10,000 nt of DNA from assembly GCF_020217185.1 (NCBI RefSeq), contig NZ_JAIWNX010000238.1, positions 1 through 10,000 of the forward strand. The letters run 5' to 3'. Origin of the DNA: Asticcacaulis sp. GTDB lineage: Bacteria > Pseudomonadota > Alphaproteobacteria > Caulobacterales > Caulobacteraceae. This document shows, in pieces, positions 1-7,762 of the stretch. The notes below the pieces were generated by a model. It saw only the letters and a program-made list of their open reading frames with translations. It ran no database searches and was not told the origin of the DNA. Within the stretch, counting starts at the first letter, position 1. Each line of letters starts with the position of its first letter. Made by a program: the position numbers and the translations under genes.

Positions 1-758
1 TCGCCCGCCGCTATGTAGTCCTTGGCTTTTTCGACCATGGCGCTGTAGTCCGTCGCCGAGGTGGGTGAGGTGAGGGCAGGCTGTTCACGCTCCAACGCCA
101 CGGGTTTGGGCGGCAGGGGCAGGCGCAGGTCTTCTTCGACCTGATCGAGGCGCGACAGGGCCGCACTATAGGCCGTCTGGGCGTTAACCCCCGCGCCCGG
201 CCATACGGTCGTGGCCAGCAGGATTTCGTGCTTTACATTGTCGAAGACGCAGATGACCGACGGGCGGCACACCACGGCGTCCGGCAGGGACAATGGATCG
301 GGATTGGCAGGCCCCAGCGGCTCATAAAGCCGGATAAGGTCGTAGCCGAACACGCCGAACAGGCCCGAAATCATCGGCGGCAGATCAGCCGGGATGTCTA
401 ACCGGTGCGCGGTGACGAGCCCGCGCAAGGACTCGAGCGTCGGCGCGCTTTCGGTCTCATAAAGCCCTTTGGCAATCGCCGCTTCGCCGCGCGCGATTTC
501 AGCCCGCTCGCCGAAACAGCGCCAGACGAGGTCAGGCCGCAAGGTCAGGATCGAATAACGCCCGGCCAGAGCCCCGCCTTCGACCGATTCGAACAGAAAC
601 GAGAAGGCGCGGCTCTTGGCCAGTTTGAGATAGGCCGAGACGGGTGTTTCCAGATCGTCGGTCAGGCGGCGGGTGACGATAACCGGTTGTCCGGCGTCGT
701 ATTGGGCCGCAAAGCCGCTGACGCCGGTAGCATCGGAAGCGAAGGCCGCGCTGATCAT
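1..758 (-). CDS. trpE: Anthranilate synthase component I, N-terminal part (runs off left edge)
   Basis: Anthranilate synthase component I makes anthranilate from chorismate with ammonia supplied by TrpG; it is the first committed step of tryptophan synthesis in the cytoplasm. Translating the minus strand from the ATG at 758-756 gives 252 uninterrupted residues with no stop before the window edge. They match the regulatory N-terminal domain of the family: ETPVSAYLKL (37-46), the FESVEGG/GRYSILTLRPD segment (about 56-76), which in characterised TrpE proteins forms the tryptophan feedback pocket, then LFGVFGYDLIRLYEP. The last residues (DYSAMVEKAKDYIAAG) begin the chorismate-binding domain, the rest of which lies outside. 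The start overlaps the stop of the upstream foldase gene (ATGA), with CAAGG about 8 bases before the ATG, so the two are probably co-transcribed and translationally coupled. Family assignment is firm; only the catalytic half is unseen. Confidence 0.93.
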   Translation of the reverse strand, partial: MISAAFASDATGVSGFAAQYDAGQPVIVTRRLTDDLETPVSAYLKLAKSRAFSFLFESVEGGALAGRYSILTLRPDLVWRCFGERAEIARGEAAIAKGLYETESAPTLESLRGLVTAHRLDIPADLPPMISGLFGVFGYDLIRLYEPLGPANPDPLSLPDAVVCRPSVICVFDNVKHEILLATTVWPGAGVNAQTAYSAALSRLDQVEEDLRLPLPPKPVALEREQPALTSPTSATDYSAMVEKAKDYIAAG

Positions 759-2683
759 TTGGCGGCCTTGCCGGCTTCTGCCGTCTTGTCGTCCGACTTG
801 ATGCTGGCCGGGTTTAGGCCCAGGGCGGCGATTGCGGCATCGGGGTTGGTCTTCGTCTTGACCGCGGCGCGCGCGCCCTTGCGCATGGTGAAGCTGAGGT
901 CCTGGAACAGGCCGTAGGCGACGGCCTGACCGGTCATGGCCGAGGCCTGATTGACGGCGGTGGCTTCGCCCTTGTTGATGGCGGTGACCTTACCCACGAC
1001 GCTGACCATTTCGTTCAGACGCGCGGTGAAGACTTCATTATTTTTGGCCGAGAAGATGCGGCCAGTCAGTTCCGGGCCGACCTGTTGCGGGGCTGTCTGA
1101 CGCGCCAGACCGGCGCGCGTTTCGACCTTAAGACCCATCGCAGAGGCAACGGCCTGAAGCGACTCGCCCTTGCGCAGGCGCGCAGCGGCCTCTTCGCCCT
1201 TGGCGGCGACGCGATCACCGGCGGTCTTCTGCTGCCAGGCCTGAATCATCTGCGGCTTGATCTTGTCGAGCGCCGGGACTTCCGACGGCAGCACTTCGTT
1301 GACGCGCAGGGCGAAATACTCACCATTGCCCAGTTCGGTGACGTCGGTTTCGCCGCCCTTGGGCTGATCGAAGGCGGCTTTCAGGATCGGGGCGTACTGG
1401 AACGGCTGGCCGTTGCCCATCTGACCCTCGGCGGTCATCGGCGGCAGGTTGATCACGCGTACACCGGCCTTTTGCGCGGCGGTCATAAAGTCAGCACCGG
1501 CCGAACGTTCCTTTTCAAAGACTTCGGACGCCTTGTAGGCCAGATCCTTGGCCTTGTCGGCCTTGTATTCCGCTTCAAGCTGGTTGCGCACCGTATCGAA
1601 ACCGGTCACCGAGGCGGCGGTGACGCCCGACACCTTGACGACCGCCAGACCGAGGCTGCCCTGAACCGGACCCGACACCTCACCCTGTTTCAGGGCAAAG
1701 GCCGCGTCGGCCACCTTGGCGTCGGCTACGGCGGTCTTCGGCTTGGCGTCATAGGTGATCACCGTGCCTTTGTTGGCCTTGGCGGCGGTCTGGGCGTCGG
1801 TGCCCGAACGCAGGGCCTGAGCCACGGCCTCGGCGGCCTTCTGATCCGGCACGGTCACCTGCACGAAGGTGCGGGTTTCCGGGTTGGAAAGGGTGTCACG
1901 GCGGAATTCATAGAGTTTTTTCAGTTCGGCCTCATCGACCGTCACCTTTGAGGCAAAGTCGCCGGGGGCGAAGGAGACAACGGTAAACTGACGCAGTTCC
2001 GGACGGCGCAGGCGTTCCTTGTTGTCATCATAGAATTTCAGCAGTTCGGCATCGGTCGGCATGCCCGGCTTTTCGATATTGTCCGGGGTGACAACCAGAA
2101 GCGTGGTGTCGCGCGTCTCGCTGGCGAAGGCGCTTTGCAGGGCCGCATAGATGCGCGGCGGCTTAAGCCCGGCCACCGAAGCTTCGATAAACTGACGGTT
2201 GGCGATGTCGTCGCTGATGATCTGCTCGAACTTGGTCTCGCTCATCTTCATCTGCGTGGCCAGCTCCTGCTGGTACTTGGCCTTGTCAAATTTGCCGGTG
2301 ATCGAATCGAAGAAGATCGGGTATTTGGCGATCTGATCGGTCACCACCTTGGCCGACGGGCGCAGGCCGACCTTGACCAGCCAGGCCGACACCGAATCCA
2401 TATCAGCCAGCTCTTCCATGATGCGCACATGCAGGCCCTGCTTCACGGCGTCTTCATAGGTCAGGGTCTGGCCGCTCTGCTGCTCAGCTCCGGTCTTCCA
2501 CTGATCGAACTGACGACGATAATCATCCGTCGTCGTCTGGCGATCACCGGCATCAACCACATTGCGCGAAGACGGCTGCGAGAACAGGTCGGACATACCG
2601 AAGACGGCGAAACTCAGGATCAACGCCGCCATCAAAATCTTGAAAGTGAGCGACTTGGTAAACTGACGGAAGCTGGAGATCAT
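755..2683 (-). CDS. ppiD: Membrane-anchored periplasmic peptidyl-prolyl isomerase / foldase (PpiD/SurA family)
   Basis: This is probably an inner-membrane-anchored chaperone that helps exported and outer-membrane proteins fold in the periplasm. From the ATG at 2683 it is 642 residues, close to the usual PpiD length of about 620-650. A short basic N-terminus is followed by one hydrophobic span (about 15-30), giving N-in topology. A SurA_N-like helical region covers about 35-230. A parvulin-like PPIase domain lies at about 270-355 (RTFVQVTVPD ... ALKQGEVSGPVQGSLGLAVVKV), and a helical C-terminal part follows. The frame stays open to a GTG at 2716, but that start would have GGAG only 2 bases away and would place a non-signal stretch before the basic anchor, so MISSFRQFTK is preferred. 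Its TGA overlaps the trpE ATG. Whether the PPIase domain is active cannot be told; many PpiD parvulin domains are weak or inactive. Confidence 0.9.
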   Translation of the reverse strand: MISSFRQFTKSLTFKILMAALILSFAVFGMSDLFSQPSSRNVVDAGDRQTTTDDYRRQFDQWKTGAEQQSGQTLTYEDAVKQGLHVRIMEELADMDSVSAWLVKVGLRPSAKVVTDQIAKYPIFFDSITGKFDKAKYQQELATQMKMSETKFEQIISDDIANRQFIEASVAGLKPPRIYAALQSAFASETRDTTLLVVTPDNIEKPGMPTDAELLKFYDDNKERLRRPELRQFTVVSFAPGDFASKVTVDEAELKKLYEFRRDTLSNPETRTFVQVTVPDQKAAEAVAQALRSGTDAQTAAKANKGTVITYDAKPKTAVADAKVADAAFALKQGEVSGPVQGSLGLAVVKVSGVTAASVTGFDTVRNQLEAEYKADKAKDLAYKASEVFEKERSAGADFMTAAQKAGVRVINLPPMTAEGQMGNGQPFQYAPILKAAFDQPKGGETDVTELGNGEYFALRVNEVLPSEVPALDKIKPQMIQAWQQKTAGDRVAAKGEEAAARLRKGESLQAVASAMGLKVETRAGLARQTAPQQVGPELTGRIFSAKNNEVFTARLNEMVSVVGKVTAINKGEATAVNQASAMTGQAVAYGLFQDLSFTMRKGARAAVKTKTNPDAAIAALGLNPASIKSDDKTAEAGKAAK

Positions 2684-2741
2684 GAAAGGGGCGACCTTGA
2701 AAAGATGAAGTGCCACCGCTCCGGGGCGGACGGCGCGCAGA

Positions 2742-2771
2742 CATATAATTGACCAACCGTGACGGGATCAA
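2742..2771 (-). promoter_or_regulatory. Candidate sigma-70-type promoter for ppiD-trpE
   Basis: On the minus strand TTGATC (2771-2766) is followed after 18 bases by TATATG (2747-2742). Each hexamer matches 4 of 6 consensus bases. Transcription would start near 2735, leaving a leader of about 50 bases before the ATG at 2683. It lies in the AT-rich divergent gap between ppiD and tpiA. Alphaproteobacterial promoters are hard to call by eye, so this is a modest prediction. Confidence 0.35.
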
Positions 2772-2857
2772 GGCTGTTACAAACGGAATCCAATTGTTTG
2801 CCGGTTTTTTCTTGGCGTAACGGGTCGGCTTCGTTACAGATAACATTATCAACAAAA

Positions 2858-2880
2858 TATAACATGCCACTGATTTTATA
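2858..2880 (+). promoter_or_regulatory. AT-rich region just upstream of tpiA; candidate -10 and very short leader
   Basis: The gap before tpiA (about 2741-2880) is AT-rich against its high-GC surroundings. TATAAC at 2858-2863 is a candidate -10 box that would start transcription near 2870, leaving only about 11 bases before the ATG at 2881. No Shine-Dalgarno-like purine run occurs in the last 20 bases before that ATG. No convincing -35 box is seen at 17-18 bases. This would suit a leaderless or nearly leaderless transcript, but the start site is not proven. Confidence 0.25.
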
Positions 2881-3633
2881 ATGCCAAAACATCCGCTTAT
2901 CGCGGGCAACTGGAAGATGCATGGCCTCAGGGACGCCATTCCGGAAGCCCTGGCCATGGATACCGCCGCACGCAACAGCCGGGCTTCGGTCGCCATCTTC
3001 CCGCCCTCAACCCTTCTCTTTGCCCTGAGTGAGGCATTGAACGCCCGCCCTGAACCCAGCCCCGTGCGTCTGGGCGGTCAGGACTGCCATAAGGACGCGC
3101 AAGGCGCCTTTACCGGTGACCTGTCGGCCGAAATGCTGAAAAACGCTGGCGCCGACATGGTCATACTGGGCCATTCCGAACGCCGTCACGGCCACAAGGA
3201 GGCCTGCGAAAGCGTCGCGGCCAAGACTCTGGCCGCGCTGCGGGCCGGGCTGGAGCCGATCATCTGCATCGGTGAAACGCTCGATCAGCGTCAGGAGGGC
3301 CTGACCCACGCCGTCCTCAGCAAGCAGTTGCGCGACAGCCTGCCTCTGGCGCTCGAAGGGCAAACCTTCCATGTGGCCTATGAGCCCGTCTGGGCCATCG
3401 GCACCGGCCACGTGCCCACCGACGATCAGGTGATTGACGCCATGCTGCTGATCCAGAAGCATCTGGCGCAGCGATTCCACAATCAGGTCGTGCCGCACAC
3501 GCTTTATGGCGGCTCGGTCAAGCCGGACAATGCCCGCCACCTGTTGTCGCTGGACGGGGTGGATGGCCTGCTGGTCGGCGGCGCGTCGCTCAAGGCTGAG
3601 GATTTCAACCGCATCATCGCCGCCGCAGACTGA
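2881..3633 (+). CDS. tpiA: Triosephosphate isomerase
   Basis: TpiA interconverts dihydroxyacetone phosphate and glyceraldehyde 3-phosphate in glycolysis and gluconeogenesis, as a cytoplasmic dimer. The product is 250 residues, the normal family length. All catalytic signatures are visible: GNWKMHG with Lys12, LGHSERR with the electrophilic His98, YEPVWAIGTG with the general-base Glu168 and the start of the flexible loop 6, and the phosphate-binding YGGSV (209-213) and GGASL (233-237). The start is fixed by alignment, since the family begins a few residues before GNWKM; there is no ribosome binding site to help. It is transcribed divergently from ppiD-trpE and is followed after 149 bases by secG. 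The tpiA-secG pair is a common bacterial arrangement. No anomaly in the protein. Confidence 0.98.
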   Translation: MPKHPLIAGNWKMHGLRDAIPEALAMDTAARNSRASVAIFPPSTLLFALSEALNARPEPSPVRLGGQDCHKDAQGAFTGDLSAEMLKNAGADMVILGHSERRHGHKEACESVAAKTLAALRAGLEPIICIGETLDQRQEGLTHAVLSKQLRDSLPLALEGQTFHVAYEPVWAIGTGHVPTDDQVIDAMLLIQKHLAQRFHNQVVPHTLYGGSVKPDNARHLLSLDGVDGLLVGGASLKAEDFNRIIAAAD

Positions 3634-3683
3634 AATTCCACCGCAAATCCTTGAAACAGCTATGGCCAATGCCCAGTCTTAGT

Positions 3684-3750
3684 GCTAAGGGCGTGCGCTT
3701 ACGCTTTGGACAAGGCGCGCGACCCAAAGGGGCGCAGCCCCGCCCTTAGC
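3684..3750 (+). repeat. Inverted repeat enclosing further hairpins in the tpiA-secG gap
   Basis: The 149-base gap between tpiA and secG contains no gene but does contain a perfect 10-base inverted repeat: GCTAAGGGCG at 3684-3693 and CGCCCTTAGC at 3741-3750. The 47 bases between them include a second hairpin, GGGGC-GCA-GCCCC (3729-3741), which shares one base with the right arm and so competes with the outer stem. There is no T-run after it, so it is not a standard intrinsic terminator. It ends 32 bases before the secG ATG and could be a structured secG leader, a transcript-stabilising element or a dispersed palindrome. Confidence 0.55.
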
Positions 3751-3782
3751 CCAGACATTCGCCCAAAAGACCCCGGAACTTC

Positions 3783-4325
3783 ATGCTGTTCGTTATCCTG
3801 CTCTCGATCCAAATCCTCATCGGCATCGCTCTGGTGGGACTGATTCTCGTTCAGCGGTCCGAAGGCGGGGCGCTGGGCATGGGCGGCGGTCCGTCGGGCT
3901 TTATGTCGGCACGCGGTGCCGGCAACTTCCTGACCAAGGCCACTTCGATTCTGGCGATTCTGTTCTTCGCCAACTGTATAGCCCTGACCGTAGTGTCGAA
4001 CCTCGACCGTCGCGGCACTTCCGTGGTCGATCAGGTCGGCGCCGATAACGTCAAGCTGAACGAAGCTCAGGCTTCGGCGGCGGCCGCGGCGGCCGCGCAA
4101 AATGCTCAACAATCGGCAGGTGCCACGTCGTCTTCGGCCGCGCCCTCCCTGACCGACCTGCCGTCGCCGACCAGCGCCGCGCCGTCGCTCAGCACCCTGG
4201 GCGCGCCGGCCTCTTCGGCTTCGTCGTCGAGTGCGGCCCGCCCGGCGGCGAAACCGGCGGCTCAGCCTGCCAAGCCGGCCGCGACCTCCTCGTCATCGGC
4301 GGCTTCGTCTTCGGCCTCGAACTGA
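3783..4325 (+). CDS. secG: Protein translocase subunit SecG with long Ala/Ser/Pro tail
   Basis: SecG is the small auxiliary subunit of the SecYEG protein-conducting channel in the inner membrane and assists SecA-driven export. The 180-residue product has the family layout: transmembrane segment 1 (about 2-22), the conserved loop VQRSEGGALGMGGGPSGFMSARG shown here by VQRSEGGALGMGGG at 23-36, and transmembrane segment 2 (about 51-72). After about residue 78 comes a roughly 100-residue low-complexity tail rich in Ala, Ser and Pro, with KPAAQPAKPA-like blocks; typical SecG proteins are about 75-130 residues, so this one is long. Long Ala/Ser tails on SecG are known in alphaproteobacteria. The start follows directly on a weak purine patch (CCGGAAC). 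An intrinsic terminator follows the gene. Assignment rests on the first 75 residues and is secure. Confidence 0.95.
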   Translation: MLFVILLSIQILIGIALVGLILVQRSEGGALGMGGGPSGFMSARGAGNFLTKATSILAILFFANCIALTVVSNLDRRGTSVVDQVGADNVKLNEAQASAAAAAAAQNAQQSAGATSSSAAPSLTDLPSPTSAAPSLSTLGAPASSASSSSAARPAAKPAAQPAKPAATSSSSAASSSASN

Positions 4326-4353
4326 CGACCGCTCTAAAATCTGAACTCAGGAC

Positions 4354-4387
4354 CGGCTCACAGATCGCTTTGTGAGCCGATCTTTTT
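4354..4387 (+). terminator. Intrinsic terminator after secG
   Basis: A perfect 9-base stem, CGGCTCACA (4354-4362) and TGTGAGCCG (4371-4379), closes an 8-base loop and is followed by ATCTTTTT (4380-4387). It lies 29 bases after the secG stop and about 80 bases before the pyrG start, so pyrG probably has its own promoter. Confidence 0.88.
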
Positions 4388-4435
4388 GAATATATATGAA
4401 GGTAAGTGGAATCGCCCGCAGCGGTTCCCGGATAA

Positions 4436-6103
<1,668 letters not shown>

Positions 6104-6119
6104 TTTTCAGGATATCCTC

Positions 6120-6503
6120 ATGCGTCAGCTTATTTCTTCCGGTTCGCCGTTTGAACCGACCATCGGTTTTTCACGCGCCGTGCGTATCGGCAACCGTATC
6201 GAGGTCGCAGGCACAACGGCCATGCGCGATGGCAAGCTGGTCGGGGCAGGGGATTGCTACCTGCAAACCAAGACCATCCTCGAAACCATCGTCAAGGCGG
6301 TGGAAGAGGCGGGCGGTTCGGTGACCGACATCATCCGCACGCGCATCTTCCTGACCGATATGTCGCTGTGGCAGGAAGCCGCCCGCGCCCACGGCGAAGT
6401 GTTTGGTGAGATTCGTCCGGCGTCGAGCTTCCTCGGCACCTCGGCCCTGATCAACCCCGAATGGCTGGTTGAGATCGAAGCTTCGGCTGAGATAGAAGGG
6501 TAA
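6120..6503 (+). CDS. RidA/YjgF/YER057c/UK114 family protein
   Basis: RidA-family proteins are small cytoplasmic trimers. The best-studied members hydrolyse reactive enamine/imine intermediates from amino-acid metabolism; others have different or unknown substrates. This 127-residue protein covers the whole single domain: GNRIEVAGTTA (24-34), a helix with VKAVEEAGGSVTDIIRTRIFLTD (58-80), and the closing IRPASSF ... LVEIEASAEI (98-125). The substrate-carboxylate arginine of RidA is present as Arg99 and the Glu of EIEA as Glu120. The SGQ segment of RidA is replaced by GTT and the Cys after the arginine is absent, so it belongs to a diverged subgroup and its activity is uncertain. It starts 16 bases after pyrG with AGGA upstream, so it is likely co-transcribed with pyrG. 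Confidence 0.9.
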   Translation: MRQLISSGSPFEPTIGFSRAVRIGNRIEVAGTTAMRDGKLVGAGDCYLQTKTILETIVKAVEEAGGSVTDIIRTRIFLTDMSLWQEAARAHGEVFGEIRPASSFLGTSALINPEWLVEIEASAEIEG

Positions 6504-6505
6504 TC

Positions 6506-6520
6506 GGGCAAAAGCCCTTT
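6506..6520 (+). terminator. Weak hairpin after the RidA-family gene
   Basis: GGGC-AAAA-GCCC followed by TTT lies 2 bases after the stop codon. The stem is only four base pairs and the T-run is short, so termination here would be inefficient at best. Confidence 0.25.
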
Positions 6521-6556
6521 GCCAAAAAGCGGGTTTGTAGTAACAGACCTTGACCA

Positions 6557-6575
6557 TCCGGATATCGAATCCGGA
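6557..6575. repeat. Palindrome upstream of the complex I subunit gene
   Basis: TCCGGAT-ATCGA-ATCCGGA is a perfect 7-base inverted repeat with a 5-base centre, 27 bases before the ATG at 6603. It could be an operator or an mRNA hairpin; no known regulator site is recognised. Confidence 0.4.
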
Positions 6576-6602
6576 CAGATTTCGCGTCCGCAGGAGATTG
6601 TC

Positions 6603-6908
6603 ATGTTCGCGCGCATCTTCAAGCCGTCCAAGACCGCCATGCAGTCGGGCAAGGCCAAGACTCAGGATTGGGTGCTGGAGTTCGAACCGGCCTCGGCGCG
6701 CACGCCTGACCCGCTGATGGGCTGGATTTCGGCGGCGGACACCAATACCCAGGTGCGCCTCTCCTTCGATACCAAGGAACAGGCTATGGCCTATGCTGAA
6801 ACCCACGGCATTCCGTTCCGCCTGATTGAGCCGGAAACCCCGCCGAAGATCATCAAGGCCTATGCCGACAATTTCGCGTCCAACCGCCGCCAGAGCTGGA
6901 CGCACTAA
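6603..6908 (+). CDS. NADH:ubiquinone oxidoreductase accessory subunit, NDUFS4 (18 kDa) type
   Basis: This protein is the bacterial counterpart of the mitochondrial complex I subunit NDUFS4, found in alphaproteobacteria as an extra subunit on the NADH-oxidising arm. The product is 101 residues, normal for the bacterial form (often annotated ETC complex I subunit). Visible signatures are MFARIFKPSKTAMQSGKAKT at the start, W23 with LEFEPASARTPDPLMGW, the block DTNTQVRLSFDTKEQAMAYAE (46-66), and a C-terminal KIIKAYADNF with basic tail. The start at 6603 is supported by AGGAGA at 6592-6597, 5 bases upstream; the frame is open further left but carries no family sequence there. It stands alone, away from any nuo operon in this window, as is common for this gene. 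tRNA-Arg begins 11 bases after its stop. Confidence 0.92.
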   Translation: MFARIFKPSKTAMQSGKAKTQDWVLEFEPASARTPDPLMGWISAADTNTQVRLSFDTKEQAMAYAETHGIPFRLIEPETPPKIIKAYADNFASNRRQSWTH

Positions 6909-6919
6909 AAGCGCTTTCT

Positions 6920-6996
6920 GACTCCGTAGCTCAGCTGGATAGAGCATCCGCCTTCTAAGCGGACGGTCGCAGGTTCGAATCCTGCCGGGGTCGCCA
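6920..6996 (+). tRNA. tRNA-Arg (anticodon UCU)
   Basis: The sequence folds into a full cloverleaf: acceptor GACTCCG (6920-6926) with CGGGGTC (6986-6992, one G-T pair), D arm GCTC/GAGC, anticodon stem TCCGC/GCGGA, loop CTTCTAA with anticodon TCT (6954-6956), T arm GCAGG-TTCGAAT-CCTGC, discriminator G and encoded CCA (6994-6996). It reads AGA codons. A T-rich run (TTTTCTTTTT, from 6997) follows directly and may end transcription. An integrase remnant lies about 80 bases downstream, so the 3' half of this gene is the probable integration site of the adjacent mobile DNA, and it has been kept intact. Confidence 0.97.
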
Positions 6997-7036
6997 TTTT
7001 CTTTTTAAGGCTCTGATTTTTCATTGGAAATTTTCA

Positions 7037-7068
7037 GTTAGAACGTTAGGTTAGAACGTGTTTGTTCT
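7037..7068. repeat. Decamer direct repeats between tRNA-Arg and integrase remnant
   Basis: GTTAGAACGT occurs at 7037-7046 and again at 7050-7059, a 13-base period. The second copy's AGAAC (7053-7057) also pairs with GTTCT at 7064-7068, forming a small inverted repeat. The whole group lies in the 80 bases between the tRNA 3' end and the integrase stop codon, where phage and island integrases or excisionases usually have arm-type binding sites. Function is inferred from place and form only. Confidence 0.5.
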
Positions 7069-7077
7069 GGCTTTGGT

Positions 7078-7416
7078 TCAGCGGAGCTTTGAAATGGCGT
7101 CGTCGGCCAGCTTAATCTGGTCGGCGGATTTGGTGTAGCGCCCGGCCTCGAACAGGCTTGAGTGGCCCAAAACGGACATGATCCCCTTAGCTGAGACACC
7201 GGTTTCGGCCATGCGGCGGCCGGCGGCTTTGCGGACGCCGTGCGCGCTCGATTGCGGGGGGAGTCCAGCTTCTTTGCACCAGTCGCGGAACTCATTGCCG
7301 AACGAAGTTGATTTGTATGCCGCGCCGGTTTGGGTGTGAACGAACATCAAGACATCGGGCGGCATGAGGTCGATTTCGGCCTGCCAGATCGGATGGATCG
7401 GGATCGGGATACTGCC
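7078..7416 (-). pseudogene. Tyrosine recombinase (phage/island integrase), C-terminal remnant
   Basis: This is the C-terminal catalytic half of a tyrosine-type site-specific integrase. The frame is open from 7416 (a TAG lies just before, at 7419-7417) to the stop at 7078. Reading from IPIPIHP it continues through AEIDLMPPDVLMF, the GNEFRDWCKEAGLP segment, the H-x-x-R box HGVRKAAGRRMAE, LGHSS and the nucleophile-tyrosine box GRYTKSADQ. The N-terminal arm-binding and core-binding domains and the first catalytic arginine are missing, so it cannot be active. An internal ATG at 7365 could start a 95-residue peptide but that would be a fragment. Its 3' end faces tRNA-Arg, the usual layout for an integrase beside its attachment site. 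Beyond the break, the sequence is unrelated (an RTX-type scrap). Confidence 0.85.
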
Positions 7417-7441
7417 CTATCTTGTCCGCTATCTCGATATT

Positions 7442-7762
7442 TCACGGGCAGTACGGAAAAATTTCATAGGCGTAAACAAGGGTGGTGCAACCTACATCGA
7501 TTTGTTTTGTGGAACCGGCCGGGCGGTTACCGGTCCAGTCTTTCCACGCGACGGCGAACCCGTTCCCAACGGTTCCAATTTTCGGATAGACCTTTGGGTC
7601 GGGGGAGGGCGTGTTCACGAGGAACTCGTTACCCGTCTTGCTCCCGTCGGCCGTGAAAGCCTGGGCCTTGATGATACTGATGGCAGTGTCTCCCAAGGTC
7701 TGGCTATTGTCCTGCCAGACGATAACGAAATGCCCGCTGTTCAAGACGGCAACGCTCGGTCG
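7442..7762 (-). pseudogene. Fragment of an RTX-adhesin-type repeat protein
   Basis: The frame reads RPSVAVLNSGHFVIVWQDN ... IIKAQAFTADGSKTGNEFLVNT ... YPKIGTVGNGFAVAWKDWTG ... TTLVYAYEIF before a stop at 7442. This is the pattern of repeats in large secreted bacterial RTX/haemolysin-type calcium-binding proteins: a P-x-x-x-x-L-x-x-G-x-F-V-V-x-W unit, then I-x-A-Q-x-F-x-A-D-G, then E-F-L-V-N-T. About one and a half units are present. There is no plausible start (only a TTG at 7744), no signal peptide, no GGxGxDxxx calcium repeats and no secretion signal, so it is a piece of a far larger gene. The frame is open further upstream to beyond 7800 but the repeat pattern stops near 7762. Family recognition is by eye. 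Confidence 0.6.

Noticed and set aside
1085..1951. A 288-codon plus-strand open frame opposite ppiD
   Set aside because: Its composition is that of an antisense frame of GC-rich DNA; the minus strand codes for a full-length recognised foldase over the same bases.
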